From Cupriavidus sp. WKF15 (GTDB taxonomy: Bacteria; Pseudomonadota; Gammaproteobacteria; Burkholderiales; Burkholderiaceae): a DNA stretch of 64,000 bases. The notes under the pieces were generated by a model. It was not told the origin of the DNA. It saw only the letters and a list, made by a program, of their open reading frames with translations, and did not search any database. Shown piece by piece: positions 9,170 through 17,795 of the stretch. Each line of letters starts with the position of its first letter. The stretch's first letter is position 1. A program made the position numbers and the translations under genes. Location of the stretch: NCBI RefSeq assembly GCF_029278605.1, contig NZ_CP119573.1:1550001-1614000 (forward strand), written 5' to 3'.

Positions 9170-10711
9170 ATGTCTCGATCGCTTCGCACCATTCTTTTGC
9201 TCGGCGCGCTGTTTTCAGGGATAGGCTTTGCTCTGCCGAGCGCCGCGGAGAAGCTCATCGTGCACACTGTCATAGTGAGAAGGGCACCGCACGAGATCGC
9301 GCGCAACCATAGGGCTCCGGAGCGATCGATGCAGGAGGCTGCGGAGGTGGCGGCCGTGCGACTGCCACCAGGCAGTTACAAGGACGAAGAGGAGCTCGAC
9401 GAGCCCCCACCCGTTGTCTTCGACAAGGCGGAGACCGGCGCGAGCGCGGGTCAGGTCATTGTCTCCACGCTGACTGGGTTGCTGGCCATCATCATGTCGC
9501 TCATTGTGCTCTACGCAGTCCGGCACTATGTCTTTACGCTGAACCGGTTGTTTGGCAGGCAGAGGCATCCCTATCTCGATATCGATGTCGCGGAATGGCC
9601 ATCGCTGACGGTCCTGGTCGCTGCGCACAACGAGGAAGTGGTGATCGCCGGCTCTCTGCAATGCCTGCTGCGGGTGGACTACCCGGCGGACCGGCTGACC
9701 ATCATGCCCGTGAATGACCGCTCTAGTGACCGGACTCGCGAGATCATCGACGAGATTGCCGCGCGGCATCCCGGCCGGATCGTTCCGTTCCACCGGGTCA
9801 GCGGCAAGCCGGGCAAGGCGGCCGCGCTCAAGGATGCCAGCGAGACCGTGAGCACGGAAATCATTGTTGTCTTCGATGCCGATTACCTGCCCCCGTTCGG
9901 CTTGCTCAAGCAGCTGGTGGCGCCGTTCTTCGATCCTGAAGTCGGTGCCACGATGGGTCGGGTAGTGCCACTGAATCTTGGCAGCAACCTGCTTACCAGA
10001 CTGCTCGATATGGAGCGTTCCGGTGGTTACCAGGTGGACCAGCAGGCGCGCATGAACCTCTGGCTCGTGCCTCAGTACGGCGGCACGGTGGGCGGGGTCC
10101 GGCTGCGGGCACTGCGCAGTGTGGGGGGCTGGCACGATGACGTGCTTGCCGAGGATACCGATCTTACGTACCGGCTCATGCTGGGAAATTGGAAGACGGT
10201 CTATCAGAACTGGGCCGAATGCTACGAAGAGGTACCCGAAGCATGGCCAGTGCGGATCCGGCAGATCATGCGCTGGACCAAGGGCCACAACCAGTCGTTC
10301 TACCGTCACGCTCGTGGCGTGGTGACATGCCAGGGGCACGGACTGTTTGAAAGACTGGACGGCGTGGCGCTGCTCGCCATCTACACGATGGCACCGGTCA
10401 TGCTGTTGGGCTGGGCGCTGACAATTTTCCTGTTCTATACGAGCGGCTTCCCGCTTCATAGCACGCTCATCCTGCTCGCACTGATGTCCTATGGCACCCT
10501 GGGCAACTTCGCCGCATTCTTCGAAATTGCAGCGGCGGTTCACCTCGACGGTGGCTGTGAAAGAGTCCGGCTGCTGCCGCTGAACTATTTCGGCTTCCTT
10601 GTCAGTGCCTTCACGATCGCAAGAGCCACGTCCGATCAGGTGATCGGGGGTGTCCTGCTTCAACGCGAGCTGCATTGGGACAAGACGAAACGCTACCGAC
10701 AAGGGAGCTGA
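9170..10711 (+). CDS. Processive family 2 glycosyltransferase (polysaccharide synthase)
   Basis: This 513-residue inner-membrane enzyme has an N-terminal signal-like helix (residues 1-26), a periplasmic linker, one membrane helix ('VSTLTGLLAIIMSLIVLYAV'), a cytoplasmic GT-A domain and two or three C-terminal helices. Catalytic motifs are all visible: 'VLVAAHNEE', 'VNDRSSDRT', the DxD as 'VFDADY', 'EDTDLTYRL' (catalytic Asp of the ED motif) and 'QIMRW', the Q-x2-RW acceptor-channel motif of processive synthases such as PgaC, HasA and BcsA. The ATG at 9170 follows 'GGATCATTC' and begins a good signal helix. Together with wecB this suggests a polymer of N-acetylhexosamine. The N-terminal periplasmic segment is unusual for PgaC-like enzymes. 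Confidence 0.88.
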   Translation: MSRSLRTILLLGALFSGIGFALPSAAEKLIVHTVIVRRAPHEIARNHRAPERSMQEAAEVAAVRLPPGSYKDEEELDEPPPVVFDKAETGASAGQVIVSTLTGLLAIIMSLIVLYAVRHYVFTLNRLFGRQRHPYLDIDVAEWPSLTVLVAAHNEEVVIAGSLQCLLRVDYPADRLTIMPVNDRSSDRTREIIDEIAARHPGRIVPFHRVSGKPGKAAALKDASETVSTEIIVVFDADYLPPFGLLKQLVAPFFDPEVGATMGRVVPLNLGSNLLTRLLDMERSGGYQVDQQARMNLWLVPQYGGTVGGVRLRALRSVGGWHDDVLAEDTDLTYRLMLGNWKTVYQNWAECYEEVPEAWPVRIRQIMRWTKGHNQSFYRHARGVVTCQGHGLFERLDGVALLAIYTMAPVMLLGWALTIFLFYTSGFPLHSTLILLALMSYGTLGNFAAFFEIAAAVHLDGGCERVRLLPLNYFGFLVSAFTIARATSDQVIGGVLLQRELHWDKTKRYRQGS

Positions 10712-10712
10712 A

Positions 10713-11798
10713 ATGTGGCTGATCCTTCTGACTGTATTGACCCTGCTGGCCTTCAGTCTGCCCCTGGTGCCGGCATTCGCGGAATGGCGGCGGCCGCGTG
10801 ACATTTTGCCGCTCGCGATCGATGGCGAGCATACCCTGGATGTCTGTGCCGTGGCAGCGGAGTTCCGGGCAATGCTGGACACGAAGGCAGGCGCCGCGGC
10901 CAGGGCAGGGGCGTTTCGGGATCAGGTGCTGAAAGTCGGCAGTGCCTGGACACCGACATCCGCGGAGCATGCGCTGCGGCGCTGCGATCGCGTCGTGATT
11001 GCCCAGGGAGATCTGGAGTTGCCGGATCACTTCACCTTCAGGCGTGAGTTGTACGCGAAGCGCAATCTCAGCAGCGGGGTATCGAACTGCCTGCTGGCTG
11101 TCCTGGCCGAAGGCGGCCTGCTCCTGCGCCAGGGTAGCGTGCTGCAGCATTGGGCGCACGCGCGCCATGCGCGTGTCGAACCGCACTGCAGCCTTGAAGG
11201 GCCCTTGTCCGCCTGGCAGGAGATCCTCATTGAAGATGGCTGCGAGTTCACCGCGTTGACGGCAAGCGCGATCCGCTTTGGCAATCCGGACAATCGGGAT
11301 GGCGGCAAGAGTGCGGTTGCCGGTGGCGCGCGCCCACCCCCGCTGGAGCAGACAGAGCGAGCAGGCGCGACGTCATCCGATGAAGGCAGCCACCGGATTA
11401 TCGAGCATGATTACTTGCTGGCGCCTGGCATCCGCCACGACGGAGACCTGATTGTCCACGGCGACCTGAGGATCGGAACCGCCGCGCGGATTACGGGGAG
11501 CGTCAAGGCAACCGGCTCGATCCGGCTGGAGGACCATGTCCGGATCGATGGCGCGCTCGTGTGCGGTAGCGCGCTTTTCGTCGCACCCTGCTGCGCCATC
11601 ATGGGCCCCGTTATCGCGGAAGAATCGGTCAGCATTGCGGAAAACTGCCTGATAGGCCTCTTGTCGAGGCCAACCTCGTTAGCCGCTCCGGAAGTGTGTG
11701 TGTGGCGTGGCACGACGGTGCATGGCGCGGTGAGCGCAATTGTCGGAGGGAGGGCAATGCCGGCCGCCATGGCTGCGCCTTGCGACGAACATGACTAG
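10713..11798 (+). CDS. Membrane-anchored bactofilin-like protein
   Basis: This 361-residue protein has one N-terminal membrane helix ('MWLILLTVLTLLAFSLPLVP'), a mixed domain of ~190 residues and a C-terminal region (about 250-340) with the repetitive turns of a right-handed beta-helix ('LIVHGDLRIGTAARITG', 'SIRLEDHVRIDGALVCG', 'LIGLLSR'). This pattern is seen in bactofilins/polymer-forming cytoskeletal proteins. The start is 1 bp after the stop of the synthase gene and its stop overlaps the next gene, so it is coupled to both. I infer a scaffold that positions the synthase. Whether the beta-helix is cytoplasmic or periplasmic cannot be told. The middle domain is not recognised. Confidence 0.65.
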   Translation: MWLILLTVLTLLAFSLPLVPAFAEWRRPRDILPLAIDGEHTLDVCAVAAEFRAMLDTKAGAAARAGAFRDQVLKVGSAWTPTSAEHALRRCDRVVIAQGDLELPDHFTFRRELYAKRNLSSGVSNCLLAVLAEGGLLLRQGSVLQHWAHARHARVEPHCSLEGPLSAWQEILIEDGCEFTALTASAIRFGNPDNRDGGKSAVAGGARPPPLEQTERAGATSSDEGSHRIIEHDYLLAPGIRHDGDLIVHGDLRIGTAARITGSVKATGSIRLEDHVRIDGALVCGSALFVAPCCAIMGPVIAEESVSIAENCLIGLLSRPTSLAAPEVCVWRGTTVHGAVSAIVGGRAMPAAMAAPCDEHD

Positions 11799-12795
11799 AA
11801 TCCGCGGCCTTCTTCTGATGTGTGCGCTCCTTCTATGCGTGAACGGCCACGCTTCGGAACTGCGTCTCACCGGCTACCAGCGGTCCGACGGTGCGATCAC
11901 GACCTACTATGGCGGGGACACGATCGATCCCTACTTTGCCTCGAAAGCGTTGCTGTCCGCGTCGGACATCGGCCTGGACGCACGCGCCGCCGCACGCCGG
12001 TGGATCCGCTGGTTGTTGCCAAGACAGCTCAAGAGCGGGCAGTTCGAGCGCTATTGCCTGGTCCGCGGCCGCTTCGTGGGGTGTCGTCAGGCGGACGCGG
12101 ACGATGCCCTGCTTGCCACCTGGATGGAGTTGCTGGTGCGGTTTTCACCGCCAGAGGGCATGCCCCCCGCGTGGAAGCGAAGCTTCGATATGTCAAGCCG
12201 CTATCTCGACGGTCTGCGCGACAAACGGCTCGGTGTCTTCAATGTCGCCTCCGACCTGCCGGTTGCACTGATGATGGACAACGCGGAGATCTCCAGCGCC
12301 TTCAAGGCCGTAGCCAGATACGCGCAGGCCACCCATGACAAGGAAGCCGCCGAGCAGTGGACTCTCAAGGCGCAGCAGCTCGACCGCGACATCCTGCAAG
12401 TGTTCTGGCAGCCGGGCCGCGGCTTCGCCGTCAGCACCCAGGCGCGCGACAAGACCGAGTTCTATCCGGACACGGTGGCGCAGATATTTCCTATCCTGTC
12501 TGGAATCGTTCCCGACAACGAGCGGGCTTCCGCGCGTTACCACGCCTGGATGAAGCAACACCGCTTTGTCTGGCTGCAGATGCCCGAGACGGATTATCCG
12601 TGGGGCCTGGTGGCTCTGGTGGCTGACAAGATGGGTGACGCGGACGCGATCACCTGCTGGCGCGTGCGCGCGACCCAGTTCAGGCACGGGACGCACTGGA
12701 ACGTCCTGGAGGAGGCCTTGTATCAAGCGTTTGAATCCAGACTTACCCCGGAGCAGGCCGTGGCGCCCGTGCCGGGGGGCTTGCGATGTCGATAG
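11791..12795 (+). CDS. Exported six-hairpin (alpha/alpha)6 glycosidase-like protein
   Basis: This 334-residue protein has a signal peptide ('MTRIRGLLLMCALLLCVNGHA', cleavage near residue 21). The mature chain is all-helical in pattern with regularly spaced Trp/Tyr/Asp clusters: 'YYGGDTIDPYFASKAL', 'DADDALLATWMELLV', 'DNAEISSAFKAVARYA', 'EFYPDTVAQIFPILSG' and 'ETDYPWGLVALVADKM'. This is the layout of (alpha/alpha)6-barrel glycoside hydrolases or lyases such as GH8, GH105 or GH88-like. The start overlaps the bactofilin-like gene by 8 bp. Polysaccharide operons commonly encode such a hydrolase to clear or size the polymer in the periplasm (BcsZ, AlgL, PslG). Family and catalytic residues are not assigned. 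Confidence 0.6.
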   Translation: MTRIRGLLLMCALLLCVNGHASELRLTGYQRSDGAITTYYGGDTIDPYFASKALLSASDIGLDARAAARRWIRWLLPRQLKSGQFERYCLVRGRFVGCRQADADDALLATWMELLVRFSPPEGMPPAWKRSFDMSSRYLDGLRDKRLGVFNVASDLPVALMMDNAEISSAFKAVARYAQATHDKEAAEQWTLKAQQLDRDILQVFWQPGRGFAVSTQARDKTEFYPDTVAQIFPILSGIVPDNERASARYHAWMKQHRFVWLQMPETDYPWGLVALVADKMGDADAITCWRVRATQFRHGTHWNVLEEALYQAFESRLTPEQAVAPVPGGLRCR

Positions 12796-12879
12796 CCACT
12801 TCTTGCCGGTAATCCACAACAATCAAGCAGGGCTCCCAATGCGTCGAGCCGAAGGCATTGGGGTCATGACCACCGAAGA

Positions 12880-13743
12880 GTGATGACCATATGCGCCACA
12901 GAAACCGATTGGGAAAACCCGCCCACCGCAGCATTGCAAGCTGGCTTCCGCATGCTCGGCATGCTGATGGCGGTGGCGTCATCGGATGCCCTCGCCCAGG
13001 CGGAAGCCACGGCGCCGCGCGTCTTTGCACCGCTGCTGACGGGCTTCATCGAGGGCGGCCTCGGTCACGCCAACCTGACCGGCGACAACGCGAACTGGAA
13101 CGACCAGTACGTCCGTGTCGGCGCACATCTGACGCCCAACGACTACGTGACCGGCGAGGTCAGCCATCAGAGTCACTTCGGCGACCAGGTACCTTCTTTG
13201 GCCTGGGCTACACGCGGACTTTCAACGAGGACTGGTACGCATTCCTCAGTGGAGGCGCAGGCGCGGGCGGTTTTTTTTTGCCGCAATACCGGATTGACGG
13301 GATGATCTTTCGCAAGCTGCTGCCCAAGCGGAACCTGGTGGCGAGCCTGGGCTTCACCTACTACCGCGCCAAGGAAGTCTATGACGACAAGACGCTGCTG
13401 GTGGGCCTGATCTACTACTTCGACCAGCCCTTCATCGTCCACGTTCTCGGACGATTCAACCGCAGCGACCCGGGCAATGTCCGATCCAACCGTGGCGTGA
13501 TTGCGTTGACATATGGCCGGGACAAGGACCAATACATCACGTGGAAGTACGACGGGGGAGATGAATCAGCTGACTGGCGAACAGACCTTGCTGCGCGATT
13601 TCACAAGCCACGACGTCTCGTTGACCTGGCGTAAATGGATCACTAAGACGTGGGGGTTCAATTTGCGCGCGACCTACTATGAAAACCCGTCCTACAAGCG
13701 AAAGCAAGCGGAGGCCGGTATCTTCGTTGAGTTCCGATCATGA
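12880..13743 (+). pseudogene. yaiO: YaiO-family outer-membrane beta-barrel protein, frameshifted
   Basis: The product is readable only by changing frame twice. Frame A gives the signal region and 'GFIEGGLGHANLTGDNANW' up to 'SHFGDQ' (near 13188). A second frame continues 'GTFFGLGYTRTFNEDWYAF' to 'QYITWKYDG' (near 13550). Frame A resumes with 'EMNQLTGEQTLLRDF' to the barrel-type C-terminus ending in Phe-Arg-Ser. Both shifts fall at G-runs: one G missing in 'CAGGTACC', one extra in 'GACGGGGGAG'. Alternating amphipathic strands and aromatic girdles fit YaiO-like export barrels. A third shift near the start is possible, because a basic n-region sits in the other frame. The stop overlaps the next gene (ATGA). 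Either the gene is dead or these are sequencing indels. Confidence 0.7.
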
Positions 13744-14546
13744 CGCATCCATCCAGCCAGGCATCGGCTGCACCCGACAAAGGCGAGTCTCTGGGCCGTA
13801 CAGTGATCAGTGTGGCGCGGCACCGCTCACTGGATCGCCTCAATCTATCGGCACCGACCCTCGCCGGTATCGTGCTGGTGCCATTGCTGTTCAACGCGGT
13901 CGAATGGTTGCTGCATAACTATCTCAGTGCCGGCTGGACAGGCGTCTTCGCTTTTTGGCTCGGGAAACTCGAGATCCAGGGCGTGGTGGCCGAACGCCTG
14001 ACGAGCGTGGCCGGATTCGATCTGCCGTTGCCGCACCTTGACGCGATGGCGGCGCTGCCCGATCTGGAGACATGGTGCATGACCGCGGCGCTGACGATTG
14101 CCGCTGGCCTGCTCACGCTGCGCCTGCCTGCCAGGATGCTGCCGCTGCGCTACTTCCTCCTGTTTGCCCTCTTTATCCAGTTAACGGCGCTCGCCTTCTT
14201 TGCCGTGGTACCCGAGCAGTTCCCTTACACCGTGAGCAGCTATATCGACAACGGCATGAAGACTGCTGTCGGCTTCCTCGTGGTCCTGCCGTGGGCGCAT
14301 GCGCTGGTCTACTATGTCTTCGACTTCTCATGGTCACGGAAGATAGCGCTGACAGCGATGACGCTGGCCTTTATTGTCGTGGCCGTCCCGTTGCAGCTAT
14401 TGCTCCATGTCTACGTCGTGCAGAAATTTTCGTTGTTGTGGCTTCCTGTGCTGTCGTTTGTGTTTGGTCCTACGCTGATTGTTTTCGGCTGTATCGCACT
14501 GTATGGATGGGGGATGAGCTGGAAGCGATTGAGAGGACGAAAGTGA
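13740..14546 (+). CDS. Polytopic inner-membrane protein of the polysaccharide cluster
   Basis: This 268-residue protein has about six predicted membrane helices, for example 'LAGIVLVPLLFNAVEWLL', 'YFLLFALFIQLTALAFFAV', 'TAVGFLVVLPWAHALVYYV', 'MTLAFIVVAVPLQLLLHVY' and 'LSFVFGPTLIVFGCIALYG'. I recognise no named family. Its ATG overlaps the stop of the barrel gene (ATGA), so it was translationally coupled to it. By position it may be an accessory subunit of the synthase or an export permease. A role as exopolysaccharide membrane partner is inference from context. Confidence 0.65.
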   Translation: MTHPSSQASAAPDKGESLGRTVISVARHRSLDRLNLSAPTLAGIVLVPLLFNAVEWLLHNYLSAGWTGVFAFWLGKLEIQGVVAERLTSVAGFDLPLPHLDAMAALPDLETWCMTAALTIAAGLLTLRLPARMLPLRYFLLFALFIQLTALAFFAVVPEQFPYTVSSYIDNGMKTAVGFLVVLPWAHALVYYVFDFSWSRKIALTAMTLAFIVVAVPLQLLLHVYVVQKFSLLWLPVLSFVFGPTLIVFGCIALYGWGMSWKRLRGRK

Positions 14547-14732
14547 TTGCGGAACAGATGACTTTGCTTTCCGTTCAGTGCAGAGATCGGTTGCCGGCTT
14601 GAGTGAGGTAGTCGTGGGAATCCGCACCGGATCCCCGGGGCGTGCAGGCGCTGATCGCGGCGCCGTTGATGGTGCTTGGCGGCGGGCACCCGACGGCATC
14701 GAACCCAGCGTGTCGCGCCGCGGGAGTCAATC

Positions 14733-16216
14733 ATGTGTGGCATCGTGGGCGCGATCTCGTCGCGCAATATCGTCCCGGTTTTGGTAGAGGGTCTGCGCCG
14801 GCTGGAATACCGCGGCTACGATTCCTGCGGTCTGGCCGTGGTGCTCAAAGGCGCGCTCGAGCGAGCCCGTACCGTCTCGCGCGTGGCCGTGCTCGACGCG
14901 CAGAGCCAGGCGTGCGGCCTGGCCGGACAGGTCGGCGTGGCGCACACGCGCTGGGCCACCCACGGCAAGCCCGACACCGTCAACGCCCACCCGCACATCT
15001 CGGGCAAGACCATCGCACTGGTGCACAACGGCATCATCGAAAACTACGAGTCCTTGCGCGAGGAGCTGCGCGCGCGCTTGGTTACATCTTCGAGTCGCAG
15101 ACCGACACCGAAGTGGTGGCCCACCTGGTCCACCAGGGCCTACACTTGGCCGGACAGCGCCACGCGCGGCGACCCGTTCGCCTCGGTGCGCGCGATCACC
15201 AAGCGCCTGCACGGCGCCTACGCCATCGCGGTGGTCTCGAAAGACCAGCCCGATCGCCTGGTCGGCGCGCGCTCGGGCTCGCCGCTGGTGGTGGCGCTCG
15301 GCGAGAACGAATCCTTCCTGGCCTCCGATGCCCTGGCCGTGGCCGGTACCGCCAATCGCGTGATCTACCTCGAAGAGGGGGACGTGATGGAACTCACGCT
15401 CGACAGCGTGACGATCCGTGACGCCTGCGACCACGCCGTCGAGCGCGAGGTGCGCGAGGTGAAAGCGTACGCCGCCGCGGTGGAACTGGGGTCATACCGC
15501 CACTTCATGCAGAAGGAGATCTTCGAGCAGCCACGCGCGTTGAGCGATACGATCAATGGCATAGACGTCATCAGCCCGGACATGTTTGGCGAATGCACGG
15601 CGCAGACCTTCGCGCGGGTCGACAGCGTGCTTGTCCTGGCCTGCGGCACCAGCTACTACTCGGGCTGCACCGCCAAGTACTGGCTCGAATCGATCGCCAG
15701 GTCCCGACCCAGGTGGAGGTGGCCAGCGAGTATCGCTATCGCGAGACCGTGCCCAATCCGAACGCGCTGGTGATCGTGATCTCCCAGTCCGGCGAGACCG
15801 CGGACACACTGGCCGCGCTGCGCCACGCCAGGGAACTGGGCCACGCGCACACGCTGGCTATCTGCAATGTCGCGACAAGCGCCATGGTGCGCGAAGTCGG
15901 AATGTGCTTCCTGACGCGGGCCGGCATCGAGATAGGCGTAGCCTCGACCAAGGCCTTCACGACGCAGCTTGCCGCGCTGTATATGCTGACGCTGGCGCTC
16001 GCCAAGGTGCGGGGGCTGCTCCCTGAGCCGGCCGAGGCCACGGCCCTGGCCAACCTGCGACGCCTTCCGGATGCGCTGGGGGGCGTGCTGGCCCTGGAGC
16101 CGCAGATCATTGCCTGGGCCGAGGACTTTGCAAAACGGATAGAAAGCCATCGGCAAAAGGGTGGCGGGGCTGGGTCGCTGGTCCACCCGAGCATAGGCAT
16201 TTCGCGGCGTGGTTGA
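14733..16216 (+). pseudogene. glmS: Glutamine-fructose-6-phosphate aminotransferase, frameshifted and 3'-truncated
   Basis: The intact enzyme makes glucosamine-6-phosphate for UDP-GlcNAc synthesis. The N-terminal glutaminase starts correctly ('[10 protein letters not shown]', catalytic Cys2) and keeps '[10 protein letters not shown]'. Between about 15078 and 15165 the sense moves to another frame ('[16 protein letters not shown]') and then returns ('[19 protein letters not shown]'). A third shift near 15702 (one G missing in 'GCCAGGTCCC') leads into '[15 protein letters not shown]' and '[13 protein letters not shown]', the sugar-isomerase domain. Homology stops near 16145 ('AEDFAKRIE'), about 110 residues before the normal end, so the second SIS domain is lost. 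The copy cannot be functional as written. Its presence fits amino-sugar supply for the cluster. Confidence 0.85.
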
Positions 16217-16649
16217 CGCGCTATCCCCAATGCGTGGGGTGTGGCATTTGAGACAAGTTTCACGCTCGAGTTGAATCTTCAAACACGGAGTTGCGACTCT
16301 TTCCTCTGCAAAGAGTAAGAAGAGCATAGCGCTGTCCCTGTACGGGAAAACGGAGGTGTGCAGAACGTCACGTGAGAGCGCGACTAGCGCTAGCCACGAT
16401 TAGTCGCCAAATAAAATCCCGACCGGTCGGTCTTGATTTTATTTGCGTAACATTTGAGATACATCAAATTGTGATATTGCGCGCCATCATGCTGTGGATT
16501 AAGAGCGGGCCCATGCGTGGGTTTACCATGCCTTCCGGTTGTATTGAACATTATGTTTCGGGCAGCTAAGATGTTTTTCCGAGCGCCGAGACAGGCGCTC
16601 ACCAGCCAGACCTTCCGTGTAGTCGCCTAGCCGCATATCACGGACGGTA
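16217..16649. other. Gap after the truncated glmS
   Basis: No gene is supported. The glmS homology ends abruptly near 16145, so a rearrangement breakpoint lies at the left edge of this stretch. Bases 16410-16500 are AT-richer than the flanks. No insertion sequence or repeat was recognised at the break. Confidence 0.4.
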
Positions 16650-16895
16650 GTGATGTCCCGTAGCACTATTAAACCAATAGCTTGGGAGGCTGCTGTGCTG
16701 AGTCATCATGAGTTCGCCACTCTCGTACTGGTAAACGACAGCTCTGACCCTGCTGAGTTGGACAGGGCGGATGTGGAGGCATTGCTCGCGCGTGAGTTCG
16801 TCACGCTCGAGTCGGTAGGGCAAAAATGTAGCCGACCTCGGGTCACATACCGAGGCTCCGCTTATCTCAAAGCGATGGGCCGGGTTCGAGCATAG
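16650..16895 (+). CDS. Small hypothetical protein
   Basis: This is 81 residues with a coherent core: 'LSHHEFATLVLVNDSSDPAELDRADVEALLAREFVTLE' (read from about residue 17) followed by 'RPRVTYRGSAYLKAMGRV'. Spacing and composition look like a small winged-helix-like or ligand-binding protein with helix-strand-helix order. I do not recognise a named family. The start may be the ATG at 16650 or 16653, or a GTG near 16695. It precedes the phasin gene on the same strand by 200 bp. Confidence 0.5.
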   Translation: MMSRSTIKPIAWEAAVLSHHEFATLVLVNDSSDPAELDRADVEALLAREFVTLESVGQKCSRPRVTYRGSAYLKAMGRVRA

Positions 16896-17095
16896 GAATT
16901 CCGGCGCGCGCGGTCTGTCGATGAGCGACGCGCTCTGCCCCATAGAGACTCGCTGGCATCGATGCCTCCTTGGGCCTTCACACCGAAGTCCGCTGCCAGG
17001 GAGCAGCGCTGACGCTGCAATTGTCATTCACCCGATTCCCACCAAGGCCTTGCCAACGAATAGCTCAAGGGCGGGTCTCACTCAGGAGATGCAAG

Positions 17096-17665
17096 ATGGC
17101 TCAGTGGACAGCAGAACAATGCACGAAAGCGCAGTTGGCGGGCCTTGAAGTCCTCGTCGGACTCACCAACAAGGCCCTTGAGGGCTTTGAAAAGGTGATG
17201 GAGTTGAACCTGCAAACAATGAAGACGAGCCTGGCGCAGACCCGGGAGGGCGTCATGAAAGCCCTCTCAGTCCAGAATCCGCAAGAACTCGTCGAATTGC
17301 AAATCGAATTATTTCAGCCAGCAACCGACAAGGCATTGGCGTATCGCCGTCAGCTGTTTGACATTCTGGCCGCCACACGGGCTGACTTCGACAAGGTGGT
17401 CGAAGTTCAATACACGGCAGGCAAGCAGGGGCTGCAGGACTTCCTCGAAAAGGTGGAGAACAGCGCCCCATCAGGGTCAACGGCTCCGCTGGCCGCTTGG
17501 CAGGAGGCCCTAAAGGCGACCACTATGTTCTATGAGTCGGTACAGTCGACCGCAAGGCAGACCGTGGAGGTAGCCGAGAACAGTCTCAACACGGCTGCGG
17601 CGGCAGCCTCAAAAGGCGCGCGACATCGCGTAGCGCAGGCGTCTGCGTCAGCTGCGGCGAAGTAG
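17096..17665 (+). CDS. phaP: Phasin family protein (PHB granule surface)
   Basis: This is 189 residues, the usual phasin_2 length. The ATG at 17096 sits 8 bp after 'AGGAG'. The protein is nearly all amphipathic helix, with the family pattern 'LAGLEVLVGLTNKALEGFEKVMELNLQT' at residues 14-41 (first part shown in the family as a conserved helix), 'PQELVELQIELFQPA' and a Lys/Ala-rich tail of the PhaP1 type ('ASKGARHRVAQASASAAAK'). Phasins coat polyhydroxybutyrate granules and control their number. The gene is followed by phaB (130 bp gap, same strand), so the two probably form one PHB unit. Confidence 0.9.
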   Translation: MAQWTAEQCTKAQLAGLEVLVGLTNKALEGFEKVMELNLQTMKTSLAQTREGVMKALSVQNPQELVELQIELFQPATDKALAYRRQLFDILAATRADFDKVVEVQYTAGKQGLQDFLEKVENSAPSGSTAPLAAWQEALKATTMFYESVQSTARQTVEVAENSLNTAAAAASKGARHRVAQASASAAAK

Positions 17666-17795
17666 TTCCGCTTTGGCCCCCAGTTGGCACATTCACGGCT
17701 GGGGGGCGCCAAATTCTCGGAGATGCTGGGTCTCAGTGAGCAGCGCTAGCCGTGGCTCATCCGTGCGGTTATACCAAACACAGAGGATTGGACAC

